Below are positions 24,001-34,419 of a DNA stretch of 39,856 nt, piece after piece. The stretch's first letter is position 1. The number at the start of each line of letters is the position of its first letter. Source of the stretch: Apostichopus leukothele (lineage: Eukaryota; Echinodermata; Holothuroidea; Aspidochirotida; Stichopodidae); NCBI GenBank assembly GCA_010014835.2, contig JAAAKB020000021.1:545405-585260 (forward strand), written 5' to 3'. Under the pieces are notes generated by a model. It did no database searches, was not told where the DNA came from, and saw only the letters and a program-made list of their open reading frames with translations. The position numbers and the translations under genes were made by a program.

Positions 24001-25904
24001 TGGGACACGCCCGAGAGGGAAGGGGATGAGGTGGATAAGCCTGTCGGTTAAGATCGGTGGCGACAATCAAGATCACAGAGTTATCAGTTTTATTTAATAA
24101 GGGAGGAAAAACAGCTTCTGGAAAGTGTGAAATACATGTACATAAGAATAGGAAAAGGAACAGATACAATAATATAACATTGTATTAATACTTGTCATAA
24201 AATACTCAATCTGACATAGCCTTCTACTGGACTATCATAAATAATCAATTTAAGAAACATCAATAACATAAACACAGTTTAAATATGAATACCTGAAACA
24301 TGAATACTGTCAAATATGAATATCAACAAGAACACTAAAATAACGTCATGTTACGACTGGAAGTATCTTTAACATGAATGATAACACTATGGTAATATGT
24401 CACACAACAGAAACCCTAATTGCGTTTACCATCTCATGATTCATGGGACACCATACAGTATGTACCATTTTACCAAAGTTCTTTATGACAAGACAATAGC
24501 CTTGAGTTTAACTATTACTGAGGAAACACTACCTCTTAATATCAACAGTATAATATCACTTTAATGACCATAACATATAGTTTCAGATTAATGAATGCTA
24601 ACATGTAATCATGGAAATCACTCTACTCTGTGTTCGAATTATTTACATTCGCCACTGGGTAATAATTAGTAGACACTATTTGGGATCTCGATTCTCAACC
24701 ACTTGCAATACATAACCACCAATGTACTCGTCACCCCAACGAGATCATTTAAGTATTGGATACAATACAACCTGAGATGACAGTGGCCTATTATTCAGGT
24801 TTGAGGGCACAGAACCAATCACCTTATCTTCCATATATCATTCATTATTACCAAAACGCAATACTTTATGGTCGACTCCTGTTCATAGTTAAGTCGATAC
24901 CCTATGCTAACAAGTAATGGCTGGGATGCACCACGCTAGCGTGCCTTCCATACAGCGCAGTGATACATTTCACATTACTACGTGAAACTGAAGACTTAAA
25001 ATATTTAATGTATATATACACTTACCATAATTACGTGTATTTATACCTAACGTAACTATTATCACATGAGCGGACTTCGTATTAACCAGAAGAATAAGGA
25101 ATCTCAGTAATTATTTATAAATACCATTACTACATTAACATTGGTACAATATTGTTATACAGAGTGAAGAGGGTGTCCACCAATTGGTCAATCATGAACC
25201 CCCCCCGAGGATGTAGAAGTAGTACCAAGCTCTGCATATTCAAAACTTCAGCTCACCACAATAGAATCAGGGGGGGGGGGGTGAGGGGTGTGGTTCACAT
25301 ATAGCTTAGGGTCTTAAGTTCATAGAAGAAAATAGATTATAAATTCTCTGATTGAGCACCACCTAAACCCTGTTAAATCATTGTGTGTGGAAAAGAGGAC
25401 CTGTTCCATGCACAACTTGCCTGGTCTGCCAATAATACATAAGAATTGATATACCAATAGTATAAAAGGTATTGAACATCATGCACAAGTAGTACATGTT
25501 TGAAGGCTACTTAAAGTACTAGGGCAGCTTGTTTTACAGTGGGACAGGGAAGCCTTTCTAATGGAATATACTTCTGATCCATCCCTGAGATATTCTAACT
25601 TTTGACTTAAACCGACTGATAAACAATGTGATACTTGATTTGATGAGGTAAATATTCATTACTTTTAAGCTGAAAAATAACCCTTGTTACCATCTTCAAA
25701 TATGTAACTATATTGTAACGAGACAAGAAATACTCCAACGCCCTTCTTTGTTATGCTAATGTATTGTTTTTGCTTGGAAAAGCAATACACTTGAAATGTT
25801 AACATTAAACTGTCAATGTTCTGTACATTTAGAATATCATTAATATGTACATGGTTTGTCAGAATCCCTCCCCCCCCCCCCCCCCCCCACAATACAAATG
25901 TTTT
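24001..25904. other. Intergenic, nothing coding
   Basis: AT-rich sequence with no supported ORF. It contains G12 at 25270..25281 and C19 at 25870..25888; the second run directly precedes the gap. Confidence 0.65.
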
Positions 25905-26004
25905 NNNNNNNNNNNNNNNNNNNNNNNNNNNNNNNNNNNNNNNNNNNNNNNNNNNNNNNNNNNNNNNNNNNNNNNNNNNNNNNNNNNNNNNNNNNNNNNN
26001 NNNN
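25905..26004. other. Assembly gap (100 N)
   Basis: Exactly 100 N, starting 16 bases after a C19 run. The homopolymer is a likely cause of the break. The open frames spanning it have no meaning. Confidence 0.98.
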
Positions 26005-26617
26005 TCAGACGTTTACTGGGAAATTTCTGCAAAAGCATAAATTTTAATACTTGCGTGAAACATGCCAACGTCACAAGTAAGAATTGCGTAAAATGTAAAT
26101 GTTTCTAAATATCTAATGAGGAATATAAAACTGCTTAAACAATAATATATATATATATATATATATAATGCATGATACATGTCGTGTCAATATAGTTTAC
26201 CTTGACTATTATATCATTATTTTGAGGGCCAATTACACATATAATCGAAAACCCTCAGAAACATGTGTCCAAATGACATCACAGATCACCCATTTATTAT
26301 ACGTTGAGTGGTTCCTGGTTCGTTTATTTGCAAAGGAATGAATGCATGCTTGTAACCTACAGGTGTATCATGTTCCTTGTGAACGCCCTATCCACCAACA
26401 CAAGGTTCACGCAATGAGAAGATCCTTATTCTTATGACAATGACAGGCATTTGCCTTGAATCTTATATGCAAATTAGTATAAGACAACCTACAACTGCTG
26501 TGAAAGTATTGTTAAATGAACTTCATGAGATACTGTAAGGTAACCTTTAAAGAATGATTGTTGGACCAAAATTAATTTGATATTTACAGAGGATGTATAT
26601 TATATTTCTACACTGCT
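26005..26617. other. Non-coding with an AT dinucleotide run
   Basis: An (AT)n tract lies at about 26143..26167. Nothing else is recognised. Confidence 0.6.
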
Positions 26618-26811
26618 TTATTATTATTATTATTGTTATTATTATTATTATTAGTAGTAGTAGTAGTGGGAGTAGTAATAGTAGTAGTAATAGTAGTAAT
26701 AGTATTAGTAGTTGTAGTAGTAGTAGTAATAGTAGTAGTAGTAGTAGTAGTAGTAGCAGTAGTAGCAGTAGCAGTAGTAGTAGTAGTAGTAGTAGTAATA
26801 GTAGTAGTAAT

Positions 26812-26868
<57 letters not shown>

Positions 26869-27045
26869 GTTGTTATTATTATTATTATTATTATTATTAA
26901 TATTATTATTATCATTATCATTATTATTATTATTATTTTTATCATCATCATTATTATTATAAGTAGTAGTAGTTGTTGTAGTATTTTATTGCTGTTGCTA
27001 TTATTGTTATTATTGTTGTTGTTATTGCTGTTATTATTATTGTTG
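26618..27045. repeat. Long trinucleotide tract, ATT/AGT mosaic
   Basis: About 430 bases of trinucleotide repeat run in blocks: TTA, then AGT with AAT and AGC variants (about 26651..26813), then a long pure ATT block (about 26814..26930), then mixed ATC, ATT, AGT and GTT. Long open frames on both strands (poly-Ser, poly-Ile, poly-Val, poly-Leu) are only the translation of the repeat. Confidence 0.95.
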
Positions 27046-28159
27046 AACTATGACATTTCAAATCCCTAGCATTTAAGCAGCGTCATGCATGTTCAATTGT
27101 CAATTCTAAGTGACACTAAAATCTTAACGAAACAGCTATATGACTAATCAAGTTCATTTAAAAATAAATCAATAATTTATGTTTATATTGAGTAACAAAG
27201 AAATCTATAGAAGGTAATGTCTTAGTTTGAGGAATGGCAATGACCATTGTTTGGGGGAGAATTTTTTAGGATGGTTGTTTAACATTATCTTAAATTTATG
27301 ACAGACAAGACAAAGACCTGTGTTAAGATCCGTTAATAAACAAAACGTGATTTTATTTTTCAACTTGCTAAGAGAGGTACCGTTAGTATAATACATTACA
27401 GTATCATTAAGTATTTGAAAGGGACAAACTATATAAAAGCGGAAAATGACTGAAATTGACTTCATTCTAATACTCACCTTCAGTAGCGAACATTTCTGTA
27501 GGATCCTCTTCGAAAACGTAAAGATTTTCAAACGAAACTTTGTCAATGTGAAGTGAAATTGAAGCAAATTAATATGATATATTTTTCTTTTCATAAATTG
27601 AGCCTAAGACGCCTTCCCTTTAACTTTCATTATTCATTTGTTTCTACATGCACTGTTAAAACGTTGGACAATATTTCCGTTGGTCAAATGTTCTTTGATT
27701 AATATACTTGGCCTATCATGTTTTTTTTGGGGGGGGGGGGGGTGATTACTTGAAAAGTATCAAAGGGAAAAATGCTATATACACCACCTCCACTTTTACC
27801 CAATCCCTTCTTCGAGTAGACGATGACGCCCTTCCCCATCACAAGTGTTAAAGCAGAAGTTAATTGTGTTGCCACATCATGTTTATAACTGACGTATCTA
27901 ACAATTTTCTCATTTTCTTTGCGAGTATATGAGTATATAGCCTCTATCACGTTGACGTTGTATGTGATGTGTTCCAATATAGAGCATTTACTGGTTTAAT
28001 AATCCTAATATTTCGTTATTTTATGTTTTTTTCAGCATGATATATTATTATTTGTTCCTGAGAAGTTGACAACTGTTATTTCACCAATGGGCAACACTTG
28101 TGCTAATATAAATAGTGTTAAAACCAACTCAAATTCATCATATACGCTGTAAGTATTGC
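27046..28159. other. Intergenic, nothing coding
   Basis: AT-rich. G14 lies at 27729..27742. The 129-codon minus-strand frame at 27205..27594 has no recognisable motif and is Lys/Phe/Leu-rich, as expected by chance in AT-rich DNA. Confidence 0.55.
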
Positions 28160-28163
28160 TTAA

Positions 28164-28430
28164 AGGTCAACAGTTCATGCCCCTAATTATGCTAGAAAGT
28201 CTAATAATGGTCACTGTTTCTCAAAATTTCAACAGGCATTTTAGTGCCCTTTACGGAACATATTGTCCTCACTGGGACAGTTAGATGTCTAACTGAGCTC
28301 TCCTGAAAATGTAAGAACATGGAGCTATTAATAGCGCCATGGTAAGATTAACCTGGAGAATAGAAACAATGTGAAATTACGTTTAGTACTTTGTAGCATG
28401 CTAAAGTTTTGGGGCCAATCCTGCTGACCT
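28164..28430. mobile_element. TTAA-flanked short inverted-repeat element (MITE), copy A
   Basis: The 267-base body is flanked on both sides by TTAA (28160..28163 and 28431..28434). The left end is aggtcaacagttcatgcccc; the right end, reverse-complemented, is aggtcagcaggattggcccc. They agree in the outer part and again at the GCCCC core. An internal gctagaaag near the left has a loose counterpart on the right. There is no ORF, so it would be non-autonomous. TTAA duplication is typical of piggyBac-type transposons, but the family is inferred only from the target site. Confidence 0.7.
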
Positions 28431-28953
28431 TTAAGCATTTGAAGACGGTTGAACCAGGTAAGTCAAAGTTGAAATAATTCCCGACATGTAATTTATCAAG
28501 GCAGTATGGAAACTGACATTGGTACAGTATGTGTTTGTATAATTATGTATAAAATGTAACATTTGCATGTTTCCATAGTAACCCCCAAAAAAAACCAGGA
28601 AATCAAGTGTTATGACGCGGTCGTTCTACACATATAGGCCAACGTAAACCGTTCTTTGCGCATTGGATCTTCACTCAGTTTGCCTGTGGGAAAGAGGCAT
28701 CTTCTGTCCAATGTATGTGTGAACAGGCTATTACATAACAGTCCATTGTTCGGGTGTGATGGGGCTGATGTTTTGAGGCGTTACCGCAGTCACAACCAGT
28801 GATCGGTCCGATGGGTTCATAGTTCATAGTGCGAACTCGGACTAAAGCCCGAGGTCATGACTTAACTGAACTGGGAAAGTTGAACGCTGGAACAGACATT
28901 GATTTGGACTCGATCTGATTACTGGACTCCCCTACAGTTGCACATTAGTCCAG

Positions 28954-29310
28954 ATGTGTTCACTGGATGAGGCTTTTCCTCACATAGCCAACGTAATGAT
29001 TGTGGAATCAACTTCCCAACGTTGCAGTTATCATGGACATATTCAGCGCGGTGAATTGGTCCACGTGGTATTACGAAGACTGGTTTCCGAGTTCCTTCGG
29101 GTTAAGTTGCCGACAGCAAAGCCTCAAGAAGGAATGTTCACAACTTTCTTCGTCGATTTGCTCCTGAGGAACCAACTCTGCCGACTCTACACAACACAAA
29201 GTGCGCCCAAAGAGACTTTTCAGAGGTTGCTATACAATAGGCCTATATGTGACCGCCCACTTTTGACCACTTGGATCAGAACTCGCTTACTACAATGTGC
29301 GCTGTCATGA
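28954..29310 (+). CDS. Hypothetical 118-codon ORF, unrecognised
   Basis: The frame starts MCSLDEAFPHIANVMIVEST and ends LTTWIRTRLLQCALS. The product is basic, Leu/Arg-rich, mainly helical in character, and has no signal peptide or membrane segment. I do not recognise it. It lies in a block (about 28600..29330) that is richer in CpG than its surroundings. In the next frame, from the ATG at 29030, a second coding-like stretch reads MDIFSAVNWSTWYYEDWFPS and stops about 50 codons on, so the true frame is unclear. A possible acceptor (actcccctacag, near 28937) precedes it. It may be a single exon, a fragment of an old repeat, or chance. Confidence 0.2.
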   Translation: MCSLDEAFPHIANVMIVESTSQRCSYHGHIQRGELVHVVLRRLVSEFLRVKLPTAKPQEGMFTTFFVDLLLRNQLCRLYTTQSAPKETFQRLLYNRPICDRPLLTTWIRTRLLQCALS

Positions 29311-29313
29311 TGT

Positions 29314-31065
29314 TATGGCTGCCATCGATTTCTCGTTGTTTAGTCCTTACAAGTAAACACATGCGAGCAGGAGTAAGGGTATCTCTTCCAGTAAAGGTGA
29401 TAAAAGAGAAATATTTGAGTAGCTCTTACCGTAACATGTGAAGATTTATCAGAAATCAATCGTCCGTCAATAGGCCAACAGAATCAAACAAAATGGACTT
29501 CAGAAGCTAGATGCACACTTGAGATCCTGAAACTGTGTAAGGGCTATCAATACAAAGTATCCTTATTACGTAACTAGGGATCGTCATATAAGAATATAAC
29601 GTCCTAATACAGAAAACAAGTAAAGTGCATCAGCCTATACAAATGTGATATGTAAACAAAGGTCGCTCTAGTTTTACGAGGCTGTTACGATTTTCGGGCC
29701 CACCTTTACTTCACCTGTATTTTGATTAATATTACGAAGTTTCAGAACAGGTTCAAGATACGGTATTCTAAGCATGGCGTACAAAGTCCTATATAGTGAA
29801 TTTTAAAGGACTGCGTGACTGTGACCTAATGTTACTATATATAGAAACATACATAGGGTCTTCGAAGTGTTAACATGCATTCACTTCAAAGTCCTAACGA
29901 CGTCATTGATGAATTCAGCGAATATATATATCCAAAATTCGCAACATATTCATGAATCTTTCTCTGTTATATGCTCAGTAACATCGCACCGTCAGTAGCA
30001 AATTAGCGTAACTGAGGCTAATTTTAATTGCAAACTATTTCGCAGCAGAACTGACGAATTGCTCACCATAGTAACATGAAGAGTTATAGGTTAATTCCTT
30101 GTTTTATAGATATTTATTTATAGATCAAAGAGGCATACTTCATTTCGATAATTTTCAGCAAATGTTAAAAATAGTTCAGTTTTACGTTACTCAGTTTTGG
30201 ACAAAATACTTGAGTCAAGTATTAGTCTCACCGCGATCTGAATACGAGTCTGATATGTGATGACAACATATTCAATTACAGAAACACTGCCACTATGTTG
30301 GTAACGCATTAGTGCTAACACTCATATGTATGTATTTATGTATGTATTTTAGATCCTCCTGCAAGCAGGAACTCGCGAAGAAGCCTCATTGGCTCATATG
30401 CCCAGTTATATGCATAGCAGCTTACATGATTAACATGGTTGTGGGGTGATCTTGTTTGTGAAATTTTATGGATCTCTATAGATGTTGTTGATATATGGCG
30501 TTATAGTATTTTCTATTAGGTTTCTGCTGAAAGCGCCCCACAGTCGCCTGGCCCAGGGACCTCAACAAGCTTCCCATATCTCCAATCTTATGTTGCTACA
30601 GCAATCATATAACTATCATGAACACATTCAGCTATTAAATTAAACGAACATCAAAATAATAATTTCGGAAAACAACAACAACAGATATTAGCCTATAGCA
30701 GCGTTATACTGCGATGTTAATATCTTTGTCTTTTTTCTGTTTCCTGTTTACTAAAAAACCTCTGTCAGAAGGCCTAATTAAGTAAGCCCTTGTTTTATGC
30801 TGCGAATGACAGAAACAAAATGTATTAATAAGAGAGAAAGATAAACAATTTCAAATCATGCTTGTTCCACCCATGACGTCAGAAGTGGTATCTACTTGGA
30901 ATTCACGTACAGTAAAGTTTACTCAAGAATACATTGAAAGTACTTAGGCCTATACCCTAACCATAATGGGAACTCATGTCGTTTGGAGAGGAAAAAAGAA
31001 AAGATTGTAAGAACGAAGATATCGCTCTTGCATACTTGTCTCCATGTTCGTCAATATTCACTAAA
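29314..31065. other. Intergenic, nothing coding
   Basis: AT-rich with no supported ORF or RNA gene. A perfect CRE word tgacgtca lies at 30874..30881. Confidence 0.6.
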
Positions 31066-31069
31066 TTAA

Positions 31070-31217
31070 AGGGCATTTCCATGTTTTATAATCTAGTGGC
31101 AAATGACAATGCATAAATCCAAACAGGAAACTTACTAGTAATGCTATAGTGCTAGTAATGTTCCTATGGCTATTCCAGTTTCCAAGATATTCACCTTTAA
31201 TTCTCTGGAATGCTCCT
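31070..31217. mobile_element. Second type of short TTAA-flanked element
   Basis: A 148-base body lies between TTAA at 31066..31069 and 31218..31221. The left end is agggcatttcca; the right end, reverse-complemented, is aggagcattcca. There is no ORF. It sits 167 bases upstream of copy B of the other family. Similar single ends occur at about 17329 and 32399..32411 without a partner I could find. Confidence 0.55.
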
Positions 31218-31388
31218 TTAAGTTAGGTGGAATCGATAATAACGTCGGTTCGTAATTGCAGGTCTTAATGTTAATGTTAATCCATTGTTTCATTAATTAT
31301 AACAACTAAACCATAAAACCGTATAAACAACACCCTTGGATAACATTGAACACCCATAAGTTCTTGGCAAATTTGTAATGCATTTTAA

Positions 31389-31637
31389 AGGTATGCTGTA
31401 TCGGCCCAATATATGCTAGATATTCAAATATGGTCACCTTTGGTCAACATTCTTAAACTGTTTTTATTACAACCTAGTTTCCTCACTGTTTTGCTCACTG
31501 GGACATTAAGTCATCTTGTATGTTCCTTAAAAAATGTCTGAGAACAACTTGGAGAGTAAAAACCTCAAGGAAAGTACTTTTTGAAAACTTCTAGCAATTA
31601 TAGCGTGCTATAATTTGGGGCCTATACTGACTACCTT
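31389..31637. mobile_element. TTAA-flanked short inverted-repeat element (MITE), copy B
   Basis: A diverged relative of the element at 28164..28430. TTAA lies at 31385..31388 and 31638..31641. The left end aggtatgctgtatcggccca faces a right end that reads aaggtagtcagtataggccc when reverse-complemented. The two copies also share ctcactgggaca, the aac.tggagagta word and ttggggcc in the same order. No ORF. Confidence 0.68.
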
Positions 31638-31641
31638 TTAA

Positions 31642-34380
31642 ACATGTCATTTGAGGCATATAAAAGTATTACAGTTTGGACTGAGTCCAGTGTTGCATCT
31701 GAGGTACTGAGCTATTGGTCTATGTGTTATACAGTATATAGTTCAGACACTTCAATTGATCAACCTCAGTTGTTTAAATTCTGGACTGATAGCATTAATC
31801 TTAAACGATCGACAACATATCAGAATTATTTTTGGACCTATAAAGTCATTCATTAGAGCTTTCAAATATATAATGATAATGATAATTCACACAAATACTT
31901 CAATACATTTGCAGTAAAGAAGTACTTACCATCGTCGAGATATTGGGAATAACATGTCTTAGGGATTTAAAAGAAAAACAAAGAAAAGGTTAACAAGTGG
32001 TTTAGAACCTAGTGGTCCTATGACGTCACACATTTTAGAAATTAACAGTCCCCACTTTCTAATAAGCTAAAGACATGATTGGGTTTGTGTCTCCTTAAAT
32101 TGTGGGAGAAATACTAATGAATTTTAACTTATGGTCGTGGCACCTTCCAGCTTTGTAGCACTCTGACTTGTTGAGATATACAATATTGAAATGTATATTT
32201 CTTATTTTGAAAACGTCCATTCATGCTTAAGATGTCATACATAGACTATAAACAAGCAATGCTTTATTTACATTTATTTAACGATTACAAAACATTGAGA
32301 CTGCTCAAATGGTACAAAGGAATGCTATTTTAAGTTGGTCACGGGTGGTTACCTTCTAAAACTCCTTTGAATTATTTGTTAAGTCATATAAATATATATA
32401 ATGCTCCTTTAAAGCCAAATTGTTGATGACGTCAGCTGCTCGGTCCATGTGTAATTGTGTTGTTATTTGCCGTGCGCAGGAATTCAAAGGTGGGTGGCGG
32501 CAAATTCAAAATCTTCCCCGACTAATTTAGGTAGTGGTCTGAACCATTATGGAAGGACCAGAAACGAAGCAATGATTTGTATGAAGGGCGTGAAGCTGTC
32601 TTGGGGTCATTGAAGTCCATTCTTATCTAGTCAATTGTGTCAATAGATATACATATGTGTGAGGTTGAATAAAAGGGGTGAATCTACCATCGCATATGTG
32701 GTCTAATTCGTCCCGGCTGATTGCAACAAGCCCCGAATGAACCCTTCCCCCCCCCCCCCACCCCGACGACTGAAGATGTGAGCTAGGGACCCCTTCTTAC
32801 CCCATTAGGTATTATAGTCATTTTATATATAACAATACGATTAATATACTTAAGCTTTATATAAACTACAGACAATGCTGAAACCAGACGCCACTTGTTC
32901 TTTGTGCTGTTTTAATATTTCTCATGTCATCAAGAAATATTGATTTTATTAATATATAATATTAAATCTTTAAAGAAAAAACTGTTCCCCAAACAAAGGG
33001 GCCCAAAATATTTTGCTGAACCTCGAATTGTTTTGGGGTATTTAAAACAAAGTTTAAGAAAACTTGTATACGAACGTTGAACCTGCCCTGTGTGAAAATG
33101 AAAAGTCTTTCACAATTTGTAATTAGCATTAAATTGGACTGATATTTGATCTTCGATTTATTTTCCCTTTGGCAAAGATAAACCAGGAAGATTGCATTAA
33201 GTTTATTTGATTTTGCTATATTCTATTAATTTATTTACTTATTGTTTGACTTGAACCTATAACCAGCCATGATTGTGGTTGAATAACATCATAACACGTT
33301 ATTTCTCACCTCGTGTGTTTTCTTGGAAAGTATGTGGAACAGATTTTCCAAAGGTGTTCAAGAAAAGTGGAAATGTAATACTGGGTTGACTTTCAAGAGT
33401 AAAGGTTCTCGGCCTCAACATTCAAGACTTCATTATACACGTTCTCACACTGAAGTCATGGGAGACATAAAATACGAGAAAGTGACTTGAAAAGCGTTTT
33501 GTCAGATGTCTAAATTAATTGCTAAATCTACATAAAGTTAATTAATGAATTTTTAAACTGTTCTGTTTCGGTATTCTTGCTGACTCTCACATGTAGTTGT
33601 CCACTGTATAACAGTACTGAGGCACTATTTCCAATCTCTCGGATTTGGAAAGGAGAAGTGGTTAGGAGGTATAAATATTTGAAATTGAACTGAATGCAAC
33701 TGTGTGTTTGTTGTTACATAACGTCTAATATATTTTCAAATTTCGTTTTGGAGAGCAGAGTATATTTTACCGGCTTTCTCATGTCATCAACAAAATTCAT
33801 CCATTCCTAACGTATATACACGCCTTCAGTGAAAGTGACAAGCGCCATCATATTTTCTGGGCAACGCTTGTTAATATCCAACTTTCAAATTTTCATTACT
33901 GAATACAGAATTTTGCATTTTTTGCAAATATATCGCATTTTCATCGGTGTAATACATAATAATAATTTCTTTAAAATTGCTTTTAATTTTTTTTGAAAGC
34001 AAATCTATTTAATTTGTATGCCTTTCTGAAGTATACATAATGTACTTGGTAACAATAGGGAGAGGTCTATTTATGTTTCGCACAACTGCTCGGCATAACA
34101 ACAGGCTATTCTAACGCTAGTATGGCCATGGCTGTATCTAACGTTAGAATTTAGAGGCAGGGAGAAATGAAATCTATATCAACGATGGAGATAATCCGGT
34201 GATTACGTGCTTAAACATCTCCGATAATTATCAAGAATGTTGTGACAGAAAAAATAAGTAAGGCAGTAAAGGAAACTTCAGTAAAGGACGACTAAGACGC
34301 TCTGCTCTTCTACAAACTGTTTCTGGAGGGCAAATAATACTTCAAGGACAGAGATGGGCACTTGGTAGGTATTTGCATTG
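31642..34380. other. Intergenic, C-run and one unpaired element end
   Basis: C13 lies at 32747..32759. The word aatgctcctttaa at 32399..32411 looks like a right end of the short TTAA element. No coding sequence is supported. Confidence 0.55.
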
Positions 34381-34391
34381 ACCTTTCCTTG

Positions 34392-34419
34392 GCCTAAGTT
34401 AAATTAGCCTAACTTAGGC
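34392..34419. repeat. Perfect 10-bp inverted repeat within a GCCTAA-rich patch
   Basis: The arms gcctaagtta (34392..34401) and taacttaggc (34410..34419) enclose an 8-base loop. GCCTAA or TTAGGC recurs several times up to about 34640. Confidence 0.7.

Larger units (their letters stand above)
30874..32434. promoter_or_regulatory. Cluster of three perfect TGACGTCA (CRE) words
   Basis: The palindromic CREB/ATF site occurs at 30874..30881, 32021..32028 and 32427..32434. The flanks differ, so they are not obviously copies of one repeat. No gene start is seen near them, and binding is only inferred from the word. Confidence 0.35.

Noticed and set aside
25816-26108. Open frames spanning the second N run with poly-Pro
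   Set aside because: They consist of a C homopolymer and unknown bases.
26547-27069. Long open frames on both strands rich in Ile, Leu, Ser or Val
   Set aside because: They are the translation of the trinucleotide tract at 26618..27045.
27205-27594. 129-codon minus-strand frame
   Set aside because: Composition (Lys, Leu, Phe, Ile) fits random AT-rich sequence; no motif seen.
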